Assembly: GCF_028554725.1 (NCBI RefSeq)
Contig: NC_071670.1
Coordinates: 66,997,001 to 67,061,000 of the forward strand
Source: Zeugodacus cucurbitae
Taxonomy: Eukaryota; Arthropoda; Insecta; Diptera; Tephritidae
Direction of reading: 5' to 3'
Length of the DNA: 64,000 nt
Of this stretch, positions 35,320 through 48,136 are shown piece by piece. Every line of letters starts with the position of its first letter. The stretch's first letter is position 1. The notes below the pieces were generated by a model. It was not told the DNA's origin and did no database searches. It saw only the letters and a program-made list of their open reading frames with translations. The translations under genes and the position numbers were made by a program.

Positions 35320-38300
35320 GCATACACGCTTCATTCGCTTGTTTTTGAACGGGGGTTGTTGACTCGCTCTCTCTCTCGGTCCCAACGTGGGAATCGCACA
35401 CAGGTGTGGATCACGCACAAGCGATCACTTCTATGTGTGGCATATCAAATGCAGATAATCGGCATGTTCTCTCCCCAGCGTATCTCAGCGTCTATTTGTA
35501 GTTTACCACTTGCATCAGCGTTGTCATTGTCTATTTCCTCTATGGAAATTCGATACGAGTCGTACTTTCAGCTGATTTGATTGATTCATATTAATATTTT
35601 CCATCGTGTATTTCTGAACTCTCTTCGTGCATTGCAGAAATATGCATTTTATGTGTGAGAATTTTCGAAAATTTGCACCTTTTCTCGGTTATCGTGATTG
35701 TGTGTTCGATGCATGGGCGTGCGAAAATTGCATTTTCTCTTCTTAATAGGCTTTCTATTATCCATTCTTGAGTGTTTGACTCAGTTAGCAGTGGCAATGC
35801 GATTTGTTTGCCTAATCTGTTTTGTCTTTGTTTCTTATGTAATATTCCCTGAATTTGGTTTACTGGTTTTTGATCAGATTAAATTTGTAAAATTTTGGTC
35901 GAGTTATGAGTTTTTCTTAACGATTTTTGTATAATTATCTTAAATATAATTATCTTATTTGTTTTCTTTTTCCCTTACCCTTAAAAGACGGTCGAGATAA
36001 TATCAAATATCATTGATAGCCGCTTATGAAATACTTTTACAAAATGCTTCGTTATTCGATCTTCCGAGTGTCTGATTTATGAAAAAATCATAATTCGGAA
36101 AACCAAAGTATAAGCGTCAGTGCTAATATCCGGCTGTAACCATAGTTTTACTGAATATCTATAAAAAAGACACCTGTGCAAGAGTCGCTTTTTGAAAAGA
36201 AAAAAAAACTTGCATCCAATTTGTTCAATGCCAAATTATGCTGCTACACATACCACTCAAAAAGGTCCCAGTCAGTACTTGGTCAGAGCTATTAGGTTAA
36301 GCTTATTTGGGGCTCATGGTGGTCCAACTTGCACATTTGAACACTGATCCTTTGTGAATCCGAGGGCGGATATGGATTAAGAGGCCTTCATATACCGACA
36401 AGCGTTCTTAGTGGGTATCTAGGTGTCAGAGGTCAACGGAGCTCCGAACCTTTCCCAATATGATTATCTTTTGCTAAGATTATTAATGTTACACACCAAG
36501 GCCAGTATTACTTCTCTCCTTTCGAAGGAATTGCCGTTTGAAGTAGGCTTCATCTCATAAAAGTATGACTAAGTCCGGGTCTAAAAATGTTGAATTTTAC
36601 GAAATTATTGATAAATCACTATATTTTGTGGATCAGTTTAAACAGAGGGTTATGAGTGTGATGACGTCCACAAATTACTCGACAGAGTATAATCGAAACT
36701 CCCTTGAAGTCGAGCAATAAGAACTTACTGATCAATATTATTAATTAATGGAACTCACTACATACATTTGACACACAAAATAATAAAAAAATCGGATTAT
36801 TATGGCAAGCCGGCAATATTTATCATATTTCCTGTGATTCAGACAAGCATAGGTGTCTTATGTAATATTATTACATACTTACAAGCATATATGTACGTGT
36901 CTTTGCATATTATATTTAATTTTTCGAGCATAATTACACTTTAAGTTCACTTCTATTGCCTAACTGCAGCAAATCTGTGTTGTTATTGGTCAGTTCAACT
37001 TGTTGTTATTGTAATCGAAATTTCTTCCAAGCAAACTTTTGCGGCGTCATCATTACCAATAGTTTTCGTTAAGTCGTTACTAAGCGCATTTTGCCGCCTA
37101 TCAACGCCCCACGCGACCTCTTCCTTTCTCACCTCTCTAACTCCAAACAGTAGCCAACCTGCTGCTTCGAACTTTGTCACGATTTATCTGCTTACAACGA
37201 ACACAGTAGCCACAATGCTTTTCTTATCCAAACATAACATAAAAATAATGATAACAACAACAACATAACAACAAGTAAACGTACACAAATGACCCGTACT
37301 ACAGTTGAACGGGTGAACAGGTGCTCCCTTGTTACGAACAAATTGTTGAACAGCAACATTATTGCAGAAGCAGAGCAATGACAGTAGTTTTATTGGTATT
37401 TGTTGTTGTTGTTGTTTTCTATTTTATTACTTCACTTGTATTTGTGCTTTATTTCTTAGGCCACTCATGCATTGTCATGCTCGCAACCCCCTCAAATAAA
37501 CGCCCGAAATCAGACTAGCGTTTGGTATCAGCGAAGCGTGACGAAGTGCCGTCTTCCTGGCTTCGCAACAAGCCAGTAGCTTCTAAGAAAGCTCTAGCGC
37601 GCTAGTAATCGTGTGCAATGGTCAGCTGTGGCATGTTGACTTCCTAATATGTTTGTATTTATTATTCTTATTCGGTCCTCCCATGCCTCGAGGCTGAAAT
37701 CGGTGCAGTGACAAATTGTACTTCATTTGGCTGCTATGAAGACATATGTAGGAGTGTGTGTGTGTTTGTTCTGCTATTTGGGCGGCAACTTGTATTGAAT
37801 CATCGCTGTTGCTTACACCCAGCTTCGGCGATTAGCAATGACAACGACACGACTTTGCTTGGACTTATTTGTGCTGCTCGTTCGAAACGTGATTAACTCA
37901 TTCGCAAGCGTTGCTGCCCGTGGCCATAGACCCAGTCTACAGACATATGTGGAACTAAAGTGAGCAGTTTGCTTAGAAGATTTCATGGAAGCATATTCTC
38001 TGTTTGTTGTCACTATGTTTAGCTCTTTGTAGTATTATCTATCCAAGCGAGTGTTTGTTGTTGTTCGTTTTTTTCGTGTTCGAATGCTAACAAACAGTTG
38101 TTGATTGGATTTGGATATAAATTAGGTTGTTTGTTAAGCATTTGCATATTTTAATAATATTTTAGATTTACTGTACAAACATTTCAAACGCGTTTGTGCT
38201 TATGGCTGCTGGCGTTATTTCTCCAAACTTCACAATTTAATGTCTCTATTAGGAAGTAGTGTTATTCTCACTCAGTGCACTCGCTGCGCAGCTGATATAT

Positions 38301-38793
38301 GTGACAGAGTAAATTATTAGTGCTAACAAGTGCATTCAAGATTTGGTGTTTATTCACGTGTTCAGAAAATTTGTAGAGACTTATGTACATTATACATACA
38401 ATACAATAGTTAAATAAAAGTACCATATTTACTGAAAACCTTATGGAGCTCTTTCAAGAGTAAGCGGACTGCGTGAGAAAACAGTCTTAAGATTGCTCTC
38501 CCATAAATTACGAAATTTTTTGACTCGATAGATTATATTTTAGTTCCCATGCTCTTTTGAGAAAATATTATGACTTAAAGCTTTGATATATGCTTATTTT
38601 AGGCGGGATTAAGATACTTAACTTCGTATAAATTTTAAATTGGAACAAGAAGAGTTCACTTTTTTCTTCTTCTTCTCTATGCTCATATAGCCATATTTTT
38701 TATGACGGTAAATTTTAGAAGAGGAAAATTTAGCCTTGTAGAATTACATTGAGCTCGACAAATCGTTAGTCAGAGTTACTCTCTGTATGATTT
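35320..38793. other. Unique DNA, nothing recognised
   Basis: The first part (35345-35400) has a CTCTCTCTCTCGG pyrimidine run and a CGTGGGAA word. The 152-codon frame 35122-35580 overlaps the 72-bp duplicated segment and is unrecognised. GTT/CAA microsatellites lie at 37250-37275 and 37400-37415. No transposon or gene was identified. Confidence 0.5.
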
Positions 38794-39931
38794 GTATACT
38801 CTCGCAACAAAGTTGCTAGGAGAGTATTATAGTTTTGTTCACATAACGGTTGTTTGTAACATCCAAAACCAAACGAGTTAGATATAGAGTTATGTATACC
38901 AAAGTTATCAGGGTGAAGAGTGGAGTTCAAATCTGGATGTCTACCTGTCCGTCCGTCTGTGCAAGCTGTAGCTTGAGTCAAAATGAAGATATTTTGATGA
39001 AACTTGTTTCTTGGCACCATAGGAAGGTTGCTTTGGATCGCACTATGAAAGGGCATATTTGGATGTAATTTGGTGGGAGAAGTGGCCCCGCCTCCTACTA
39101 AGTTTTTTGTACATATCTCGTAAACTACTTAAGCTATATCAACCAAACTTTCTATAAACATTTCTTGTAGGTACTACTTTATACATTCCAAAAATGGATA
39201 CAGTCGGAAGGTTATGTTGAAAACTACTAATATTATTCTCTGGATGTGTGTGGGTTGTACGCGGGGCGTGGCAGCAACCGCTAATGGCACAAGTACTTGC
39301 CATACAAAGGTTATGTTGAAAACTACTAAAAATGCTTTAATGCAGTAAGGGAAACACCTGAAACCTGAAAGACCCGACATCATTATAAAGAAGGTACAGA
39401 AGAGCTACACCCAAATTGGAATACAAAATTTTAAGTGAATGTGGCTCCGCCCACTTATGGGTCAAAAACCATATCTCCGAAACTACTCGACCAATATCAA
39501 TGAAACTTGGTTTGTAATATTTTACTTACATCCCAATAATATGTTATGAAAATAGGCCAAATCGGTTCACAACCACGCCTTCTTCTTATATATCAGAACT
39601 TTGAAGTCGACCTGAATACATAGTTTACTGTACAATATGACTAGTGAAGATATCGGAACAGAAAATACTGCATAAATACTGCATTTATAGTGTTGCAGGC
39701 CCTTTCTAAAAATCGCCGAAATCGGACCATAGGTTTTTAAGGCCCTATATATCGAACATGAGGGCATCGGTACTTCTAACCTAATATTAGGGTTTCCAAC
39801 TTTCAATGGACTTTATACCATATATATGACGAATATGTGGGTCAAATTGTGTATTATATAATATTAAATAAATAAATTGCGAGAGTATAAAATGTTCGGT
39901 CACAACCGAACATAGCCCTTCCTAACTTGTT
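38794..39931 (+). mobile_element. DINE-1-like element, copy 2, with a 72-bp filler insert
   Basis: It has the same start (TATACTCTCGCAAC at 38795), (GTCY)n-like tract (38939-38960), TTGCGAGAGTATAA near the 3' end (about 39877-39890), a 7-bp-stem hairpin GTTCGGT...ACCGAAC (39894-39911) and an ACTTGTTT terminus as copy 1. An internal part after AAGAAGG is missing compared with copies 1 and 3. At 39229-39300 it contains the 72-bp segment also found at 35248, bracketed by a direct repeat AGGTTATGTTGAAAACTACTA (39208-39228 and 39307-39327), so the insert came with a duplication of host element sequence. No protein is encoded. Confidence 0.75.
39229..39300 (+). repeat. Filler copy of the 35248-35319 segment inside DINE-1-like copy 2
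   Basis: 69 of 72 bases match 35248-35319. It is bordered by about 21-bp direct repeats of the DINE-1-like element's own sequence, which do not occur twice in copies 1 or 3. Confidence 0.85.
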
Positions 39932-42900
39932 TTTGTTTTTATTTTTAGGGGAAGACCATTGTTAAAATATCAAATCTTAAAGGCAAATATCTAATATTTT
40001 AAAACAGTATTAGATCTGTGTTGGTAGTCAAAACTTCGTAGTTGTAACAAATTTCGACAACAACGAAATCTAAAAATTCTAAGTAGGATCTCTTTTACTA
40101 ACAAACATTTCATAGTGATACTTTGGATGGTCAATCCAAGTAATCTCTCAACGAATCAATTTAATACTTTAAGAGAGGTCTTATTACAAACGTCCTGTAG
40201 TCTTTTATAGTTGTATTATCTATAAGATATCACAGAATAGTGAGCAGTGACTAAAACCGATAAGATGGCTTTTAAGGTGTTCGAGTAAAATATTTTGCAA
40301 GGGATTTATGGATCTTTATGGTTTAATAATATGACATTATATCAATTTAATTTTTTGAATTAGAAAAAAATGGCAGATATGTTAAAGAATACCGTTTTAT
40401 CATTCTAAGACATATACAAAATCGTCGTAATGAACGAAATACGTGAGAAGTCAACCATACCTCATTTAATATCACATCCACATCTGAATGTGAACGAATC
40501 TTTGGCCAAATAAATGGTTCAACTTCATTGACCCCTGAGGCTTTCTTCTCTTCCATGAATATATCAGGTGAAATATATATGATAGAATATTTTCTATGAA
40601 AGTGAGTCAGTAGTATTTAGCATATGATTTGTAGTTTCACCTAACTTTCAGTAGACTAGAGTATAGTTCATAGCTATCGGACTACGATTTGTAAGATATA
40701 GCTTTTTGGGTAACATTTATTTTTCGCTTGACGAAAGTGGTGGATGTCCAAAAGAATCTGTAACTGATGGGACTACAGAAAATCTGCAAAGTTTCGGACG
40801 GACATAAATTTAAGTTGATCTAGAAGTTAATACTTTAGTGAATGTATGTATCATTCATGAATATTACGATATGATATCAAAATATTATTCATAGAGCATG
40901 GGGAGTGAGTTCAAGAATAAAGACCAACGCATCGAAATCTATGAAAACAATGACAAGAATACAAAAATCGGGATTAGAATTACTATCACATTCACTCTAC
41001 TGCACGAATCCTGGTACTAACGTCCTACTTTTCAGTTCTCACACCTTAAGAATGTAGTCGCTGGAAAGAAAATTGCCGAAACTGTATTCAAATTGAAAAT
41101 TTCTATACAAATCTTATTTCGAAATTGATGATATATCTAAGAATTTCAAATAAATCGCGAATATTTCGCATAAAACTCATTTAATTATTAAAATCTTCAC
41201 AAGTTCTCCAAACACACCCCTGCACTATCTACGAGATTTTATTTCTCCACGCAAGGTGTAGTTCCCACGCGTAGAAAAAAAGAAATTCGCACATTCCCTC
41301 AAACCAAATAGAATCTGAGACAGCAGAAATTCAATACAAAGAAAATAGTAAATAAATAGGGTAGACAAATATGATCCAATGAAAGAAATGCAAACAACAA
41401 ACAAAAAAATAGCAGCTATAAAGTGACATCCTTACAACAAAAAAACAAGTCATCGTACTGCAGCAGTGTCAGCAGCGCTGCTTACGCTTTGAAGGAGGGG
41501 AGATGGTTGATCCTTCGTTCGTGTTCGCAATGCCACAGATTGGAATTATCAGAGTAATAAATGCGTGGCAGGTAGGCAGCAAAAATATCTGAAGGTATGT
41601 AAGTGCGTAGAGCAAATATCCTATGCACATCCTGTCGTCAGAATCCTGATTTCAATTGTGCGTGCGTGTGTATGTCAGCTCGTAACTCATATCGAATTTC
41701 CGACGAAAGCAAAATTTTAAAAAGGTGATGTTCAACATTTGCGCAAATCTACGCTCACTTATATTTTGTGCATATATATAAATCTCAAATATCCTAGAGT
41801 GTCCTTGCTACTACGTTCTCATCACAATGCAAGTGTAACAAGCATGTGGTCAGGCGTACGCACCGAAGCGGAGCTATTCAGGTGTATATATATATTTATC
41901 AGCAAGTAGACATAGCATTGGCCACTTTCCATTTCAAAATACATATCCTTTTGTCCTTCGTCTAACTAAAAGACACATAAATGCGAATAAATCTTATTTG
42001 TCATGTGTTTTTATCGTTGATGTCCCATTGTTCTAAATACGAGTAATCGCATTGAAATGGAAAGTGTCAGAAAGTGAAATGCAAGCATGTCCCGCTGGTC
42101 AGTCGAGAGCCTTTTTGGCATGTTGTCTACTCTACTTATCTGATTTGCCATTTATTTTCACCGAAAAAAATTTAAGCGCCTTTATTACTTTTCTCCTCAC
42201 CTTCGGCACAGCGCTGTAAAGGGCAAATAATTTAGCAATTATTTAGAAAATGGTAACAATACGAGACAATGTTGTCAAGGCTGTTAGGGTCCCGTCGAAA
42301 TTAGGTTATCAGCGATTAGGTAATATGGCGGAAAATTAGGAAATTGGTAAGAGGTCTCAGTGGTTTTAAAAAATTGACAAAAGAAAAAAAAAATAACTCC
42401 TGGTCATAAATCCCATCTAATTTGATATAAAATTGTCAAGGGAGAGTTGCATAAGAGGACGTAATCAACTATATCGATTTGAACAAAAAAACTCTAAGAA
42501 GCAAAGTTCTTCAGTTTCCTTGGCAGCATTAGATCTTATATATACTTTATTATCGAAGATGTTGTATGAAGAGTTCACTCTTGACAATATGATCTCGGAT
42601 TCGTTCACTTTAAGGTCACAATGTCCTAATACCTCTCACTCCGTTCAGTGAGGTAAAAGATTACCAAAACCTTCTTTGACAAGCGTGGAATCCAAAGTGT
42701 TATTAGAGTGGGCCAGATTGACCGGTAAGATGGTTATCAAGTTTTCGTAATATTTTTTTTTTCGAGAGAGTGACTTGGATTGAAGAACTGCCATTGATTA
42801 TAGAGGGTCAGATATATGGTCCTTATATGCTTTTCCCCAGACAATGCAAGATCAAGATTAAAAAATATTGGTTCACAAACCCTCAGACATCCAGGTGAAC

Positions 42901-44923
42901 TAGCGAGAATACAAATAAAGTTCCTTAGCAGATCTGTGATGATTTCAAGGTACTTTGTTGATACTTAAGGTCTAACTACACCAAGGAAATCCAAGTGCGA
43001 TTCTCCTTTTTTGGGGATCAGTAACAAAAAATGATATTTAACTTATTTAAGATCTTATCAGTTCTAAAGACTCGTCTAAATCCGAATCCGGAAGCGATAC
43101 TCGTCGTTTTATGAAAGATCTCTAAAAAATAAGAAGAAGAGTCGACTGCAAAATAACAGTTTTTAAAGATATCCGGAAAGATTCGGTCTATCTGAAGACG
43201 GCAAACAACAGTTCCTATGACAGTTGGCAAAGAAAAATGAACTCTTCTACCAAGCAGAGATCAAGTTTTACCGAATATCAAGTTCAAGTAAAATCAGAAC
43301 AATCTCAAAATAACCTGTGAAAAATATTTTCTCATCAAATAACTGTCCAGACTATGCCTATGATTTCCGCATAAAATTTGCGGACCAATGATTACATCAA
43401 CAGTTAGACCATCAAAGGGTTAAAGGCAAAAGTTGAAGCATAACAGCACATAAAAGATCCGCAGATAAGTAGAAAAATTATGAAACTAAAACAAAGATTA
43501 GAGAAGAAATAGATTAAAAATAAATGTGCGAGAAATTATGTAATGCCAAGAAAAACACCACATCAACTCATAATAGCAGCCAATCTGATATGAGCCAAGC
43601 GGAAAATTTAAATGACTTCACACCAGCGAGCGATTTTTTTCCGCGAATCACCAAAGCCACGCTGTCCATTAGAAACGCACAAGCAGAAGAACCCAGCGAA
43701 AAGCAGAAGAAAAACAGAAATAGTAGAAGGCTTGTTCGAATTAGTTGCAGAAAATGGCGTATCACAAATGACTACTAGACTCCGCTAATATCTTCCGATT
43801 GCTATCTTTCCCAGAAGTGCCGCACATGCGTACGCGAATTGGCCAGCAATCGGCAATAGGTGCGAATCCACGCACCAAGCGTCGCACTGAAACGTAGCAA
43901 ATTAACGCAAATCAGCATATCTGCGGAGCTGATCGATGTGCCATTGGCTTTTTCAGTGTCAGTTCTCGCAGCAGCAGCAGCAGCGAGCGGTCGATTGGTT
44001 TTACGCAATCAGTTTTCCAACAACTAAACCAACAACATTCATATCTGCATTTGTAGATAGATTGACTCTACGCGCCGGTAAGCTATCTGTATGCATTTGC
44101 ACCTTAGCACCGTTATTTAATAAGGAAATTTATTGTATTTGCAAAATTTTATTCACCAATGCTTTAACTCGTAATTCCAATTCATAGGTGTACTTGTATT
44201 CTTAGCAGAGGCGCTGCTGGCACAGTGTGATAATTTAAAAACAAATTTTGGAAACATTATTATTCGAAATGTGTAATGAAGTACTTAACAATATGAACTT
44301 GAGTTGAGCTTGTAATTTGACTCTTCGTCCATAGAGATCACTGCAACAACAAGCAAGAGTTGGAAATGGTTGCATTACCAGAAATCAGTTGATTTCAAAA
44401 ATACAAACAAACTGCGGTTGCAACGCCTTTATCAGCACCAATTTCATTTCCAGCTATTTTTTAAACCATTCAAATCTTGCCCAAATTCCAATGAGGACTT
44501 TAAGATTAAGATTAAGAGATTTAGGATGCTGACTGATGATCTTGAATTGATGATCTGGGTATCGGAAACCTGAAAAATTGTCAAGAAACCGTCGCATTCT
44601 CACCCAGAACTCCCTACCGATCAAGGTTTAGAGGAAAGAGTAGAAGATTCGTCTAACAACTGAGGTCACTCTCTCGAGCATTCCTTCTTTTCAACCTCAT
44701 TATACGCAAGGAGATCTATATTAATCTCGGAGTTCCATTTCGTCATCATTACGTCTTTTGGAAAGTCCAATTAAGGATGCCTAAGCTCTCGTAAATTGAA
44801 TTTCAATTATCCATTTGGGAAATATCGTGAAAATCGTCATCAAAACCTCGGAAGACTGGACCAATAGGAAGCGGTATTGCTTTGAGATTGAAAAGTTGTC
44901 ATCCCTTCATATCTTCCGATGAT
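39932..44923. other. Five kb of mainly unique DNA, nothing recognised
   Basis: The stretch is AT-rich with scattered open frames under 95 codons. A GC-richer spot at 43790-44030 has a GCA/GCT repeat (43970-43984) that gives a 68-codon minus-strand frame with a poly-Ala run, and an 84-codon plus-strand frame sits at 43524-43778. Neither is recognisable. Weak similarity to the part of RTE-like LINEs before YADD may exist at 44660-44720 (LLFNLI-like words), not strong enough to annotate. Confidence 0.45.
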
Positions 44924-45112
44924 ATCGATATCGTTAGACACAACAACCTCGTCCTGCTACTATGGACTGAGTAGGCAACTGAAAAGTAAAGTCCTCTCAT
45001 GACGAATAATGGTCAAACTCTACAGGTCCCTCAATATTCCCATCTTGCTTTATGGTGCAAATGTATAATCGCATAAGCGGTGTCTGCGCTAATAAAGAAG
45101 AAGAAGAATAAT
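44924..45112 (+). mobile_element. RTE-like LINE fragment, heavily deleted (copy B)
   Basis: It begins with a degraded CCGATGATATCGATATCGTTAG, the SDDIDIV version of the YADD-DIDII catalytic region. It then jumps to CYYGLSRQLKSKVLS, LYRSLNIPILLYGA and finally the terminal CGCATAAGCGGTGTCTGCGC 3' UTR with an AAGAAGAAGAAG tail. Two internal deletions relative to copy A remove about 240 bp and about 390 bp of coding sequence. A premature stop follows KSKVLS. Same orientation as the other three copies. Confidence 0.72.
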
Positions 45113-48100
45113 AAGATTATTGATCTCAGACTAGTGTTAAAACAGCTTCAAGCGCTGATTTTTGTGAGAGACTTTTTCTCGGAAGGAACCTCATCGCAGA
45201 TTTTCTCTCATCTGTCGAGTAACAGCAGTTATTACAATAAATTGTTTAGTATTAGCCCACAAGTGGGATCGAATTCCGAGCATATTTAGAAAGAAGTTAG
45301 TTACACCCACAAAAACTTAGGGAGCTTGAAAAATTAAAAAATCGGCAACCAACATTTTTGCCGCCAATTTATGCCACACATGCCCACTGTGCGCCTAATA
45401 ACAACCACTTCTGATGTACTAGCAAATATACGGCATATCTCTAATCGATTTGTGCGTGTTGCATGTGGCAACGTATAGTCCAACGATCCATCGATTGGTA
45501 AGCATGCCGCATATTCGTTCTAAACTTTATGCAATGCAACATTCGATAATGTTCGCACGCTCGACGCAACAACAGGCCAGTCAATGTTCTATAGATAAGT
45601 GAGTGTGTTTGCTGTTGTTGTTGTTGTGTAAATGTGTGTGATTGGAACTTTGCACAGCACGTTGCACGTTTTTGATTTTTCAATTAAACGCAAAACGGCA
45701 ACGACGTTTCACACGTCGCATGCAACTGCCACAAACACATACATACACGCATGTTGGGAGTTGGGAGTGCATGCAACAAGCATTCAATCAGGTGCGCGCT
45801 TGCGCCTGCGCAGTAGAGACGCGGCAAATATGCTTGTCTACATGCAGCAATGAGTGAATTCGCGTTGTCATCCCGCTGTGTGTGTGTTATGTTGTGTTGT
45901 TATGTTGCACGAAAAGCCGATGCCAATGCCGGCAGAATACATAGTTTAATTGGCAGTGACAATGACTGACTGACTGGCTGAGCTGACCAGTTGCGCGCTT
46001 GAATGATCGACCGACCGACCGCATGACTGAGTGTGTGTGTGTGATTGAGGGAATGCAGTGAACTGGTCATTGGCTTGCGGCCAAAAACAACAAGTACGAG
46101 TGTCTCTGTATTGATTGCTCATACTTTTAGGTGTTTTATTGTTCAGTTATGATTTGAAATGTACTGCTAATAGATTGGCATTTTGAAATGAGCACATTAC
46201 CAGGCCAACATTCTCCAGTCTCAACTGAAACAACTACTTTTATATGTGTCTATGTGTGTTGCAAGACTCTTCTTCTAAATGCCAAATTCATCACATTCGT
46301 GCCACAAGCCTTTAACCCATTTTGTATAGAAATTCTTTACATTTTATAGCCGAAGAAATGCTCCGTTTTATAGCATGTTGTTGTTGTGCGCATCAGTCGC
46401 CTTTATATTGGCGCGTTGACAACATTTATGCGCCACTCACTCGCTCACACTTCCTTTTGTGTCAATTTTGGTGAGTTCCATTGTGGGCTTTTGTGTGAAT
46501 TCTTTTCCATTTTTGTTCCCCTTTTCTACTCACTGCCTCCATTCTGCATTCTATTTCTAATGCTATTGTGTTCTTCGTCTGCTCGTCTATAGATTTATGC
46601 CACTAAATCTGGCATTAGAAAGGAGTGGGAATTTTTGTTTTAACGCCTCGCTTGGGCCGCGTACTTTCACCATTTTAATTGTATGTAAATTTGGGTTAAA
46701 GCCATTTATCGGTTATCGGTTAGTCGTACGCATTGATAGTTAAATGGTGGCTGATTTATTGCGGGAATTATCGCATCTTTGGCCTGTGGAGGAGAAAGGA
46801 TTCTACGCTACGAGGTGTTCTATGGTGTTATCATGTTGGCATTAATAATTTTGAAGACATGCATATTCGTGTTTGTATGTATTTAAGATCTCTTCCAGTA
46901 TTTGACATGAATTTTAAACAAGCTGAGATGCTTAAAGCTTAAATGGAATCAAATATTAGTTACTATCGCAAATAATTCATGTTCTGTTAATTTAGTTTCT
47001 TTTACTCATTTTTCCTATTAACTATTAATGTTCAGTTAACCAGAATATATTATCTTATTCTTTATATTAAAGAAAACAGAAGTTTTGTAAAGCTTTAGCG
47101 AATCAATTAACCCAGACAATCATTGTATATAACAATATCTTCGAGTTAGGTTGAATCATAACCCGATTATGACAACCTTAAAGCTAGGTACACTGCTTTA
47201 GTAGCAGGCATACTATGTAGCTACACCAACGATATTTTCCTTATAATTGTATTATTCACCGCCGACAACATGACATTATATCTAAAGTAGGTGAAGTCCG
47301 ATTTTCTGTTTTTTTAGAGCTTTAAGTAGCTTTCAAAAGTCAAGTTATGTTGTCTTCTATCTAAAATTTAGGATAGATGTGTCGCAAACTCAGTCAAACA
47401 TAATATTTTGTATCATTAAATCCTTCACAAAAATAATAGAACAATAATTTATAGTTTAAGCTTTTCTTGACTCAAAACTTTCGGGTTCTCCTTACCTCAG
47501 TTGCCTTTTCTGAATAGACCAAATGAACAAAATTCCCACTTAGATTCTTTGAGGGATTCTGGTCTGGAGGAGAGAGAAGTAAAGCCAATCACACACTTTT
47601 AGTCTGCTTTACTGGCTTCAAAAAATCGATTTTTTTGTTTTGGTTTAAATCTCTTCCAAAACTATCCAAGAATATGTCTTTAAAATTCCAGAGGCCAATT
47701 CGACATATTTTCGAAGCTAGAGCAGTTTTAGTGGCCGAGCGTCTAGCAGGTGCGAGGTGGACCGAAAACTTTAAATCGCGTTTTTTCGAGTTTTCATTTT
47801 CACAAGTGCTAGAAAACGGTGCCGGCGATAGCAAAAAGAATATATGTCCGATCGAAAAAAACCAAAGTGATCTAGCTTCAGTATTAAATTATGTTCTATT
47901 TGAACTAAAAAAGTTGGACAAAGGTATTATTTAAACTAATTTTTTTTTCAAACTTCGAAAAAATTTGTAATTTTATAACTTCTTCGGTATTTTTTTAGTT
48001 CATAAAGAAAAGAAACTTATAAAAATTAAAAAAAAAATGGTTCGACTGTTTGAGATGCATCGCACGACCTATTTACAAGTGCAGACTCCAGGCGCTCCAT

Positions 48101-48136
48101 AAAAATACTTACAACTTTGAAAAAATTTCAATATTT
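45113..48136. other. Unique DNA, no gene supported
   Basis: Simple sequences include GACTGACTGACTGG and GACCGACCGACCG (45963-46022) and TG runs (45880-45905 and 46030-46042). A 99-codon frame at 47635-47934 has a varied, protein-like composition (LKFQRPIRHIFEARAVLVAE) but no family I recognise. It sits just upstream of a DINE-1-like copy. Confidence 0.4.

Noticed and set aside
35122..35580. 152-codon open frame
   Set aside because: It runs through a 72-bp segment duplicated elsewhere and a CT-rich run. All three differences between the segment copies are amino-acid changing in the shared minus-strand reading, so there is no sign of coding constraint.
38660..38690. CTTCTTCTTCTTC run resembling a minus-strand RTE-like tail
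   Set aside because: No coding or 3' UTR similarity lies next to it, so it is probably simple sequence.
43802..44008. 68-codon minus-strand frame with a poly-Ala run
   Set aside because: The Ala run is a GCA/GCT triplet repeat. The rest matches nothing I know and the frame is short.
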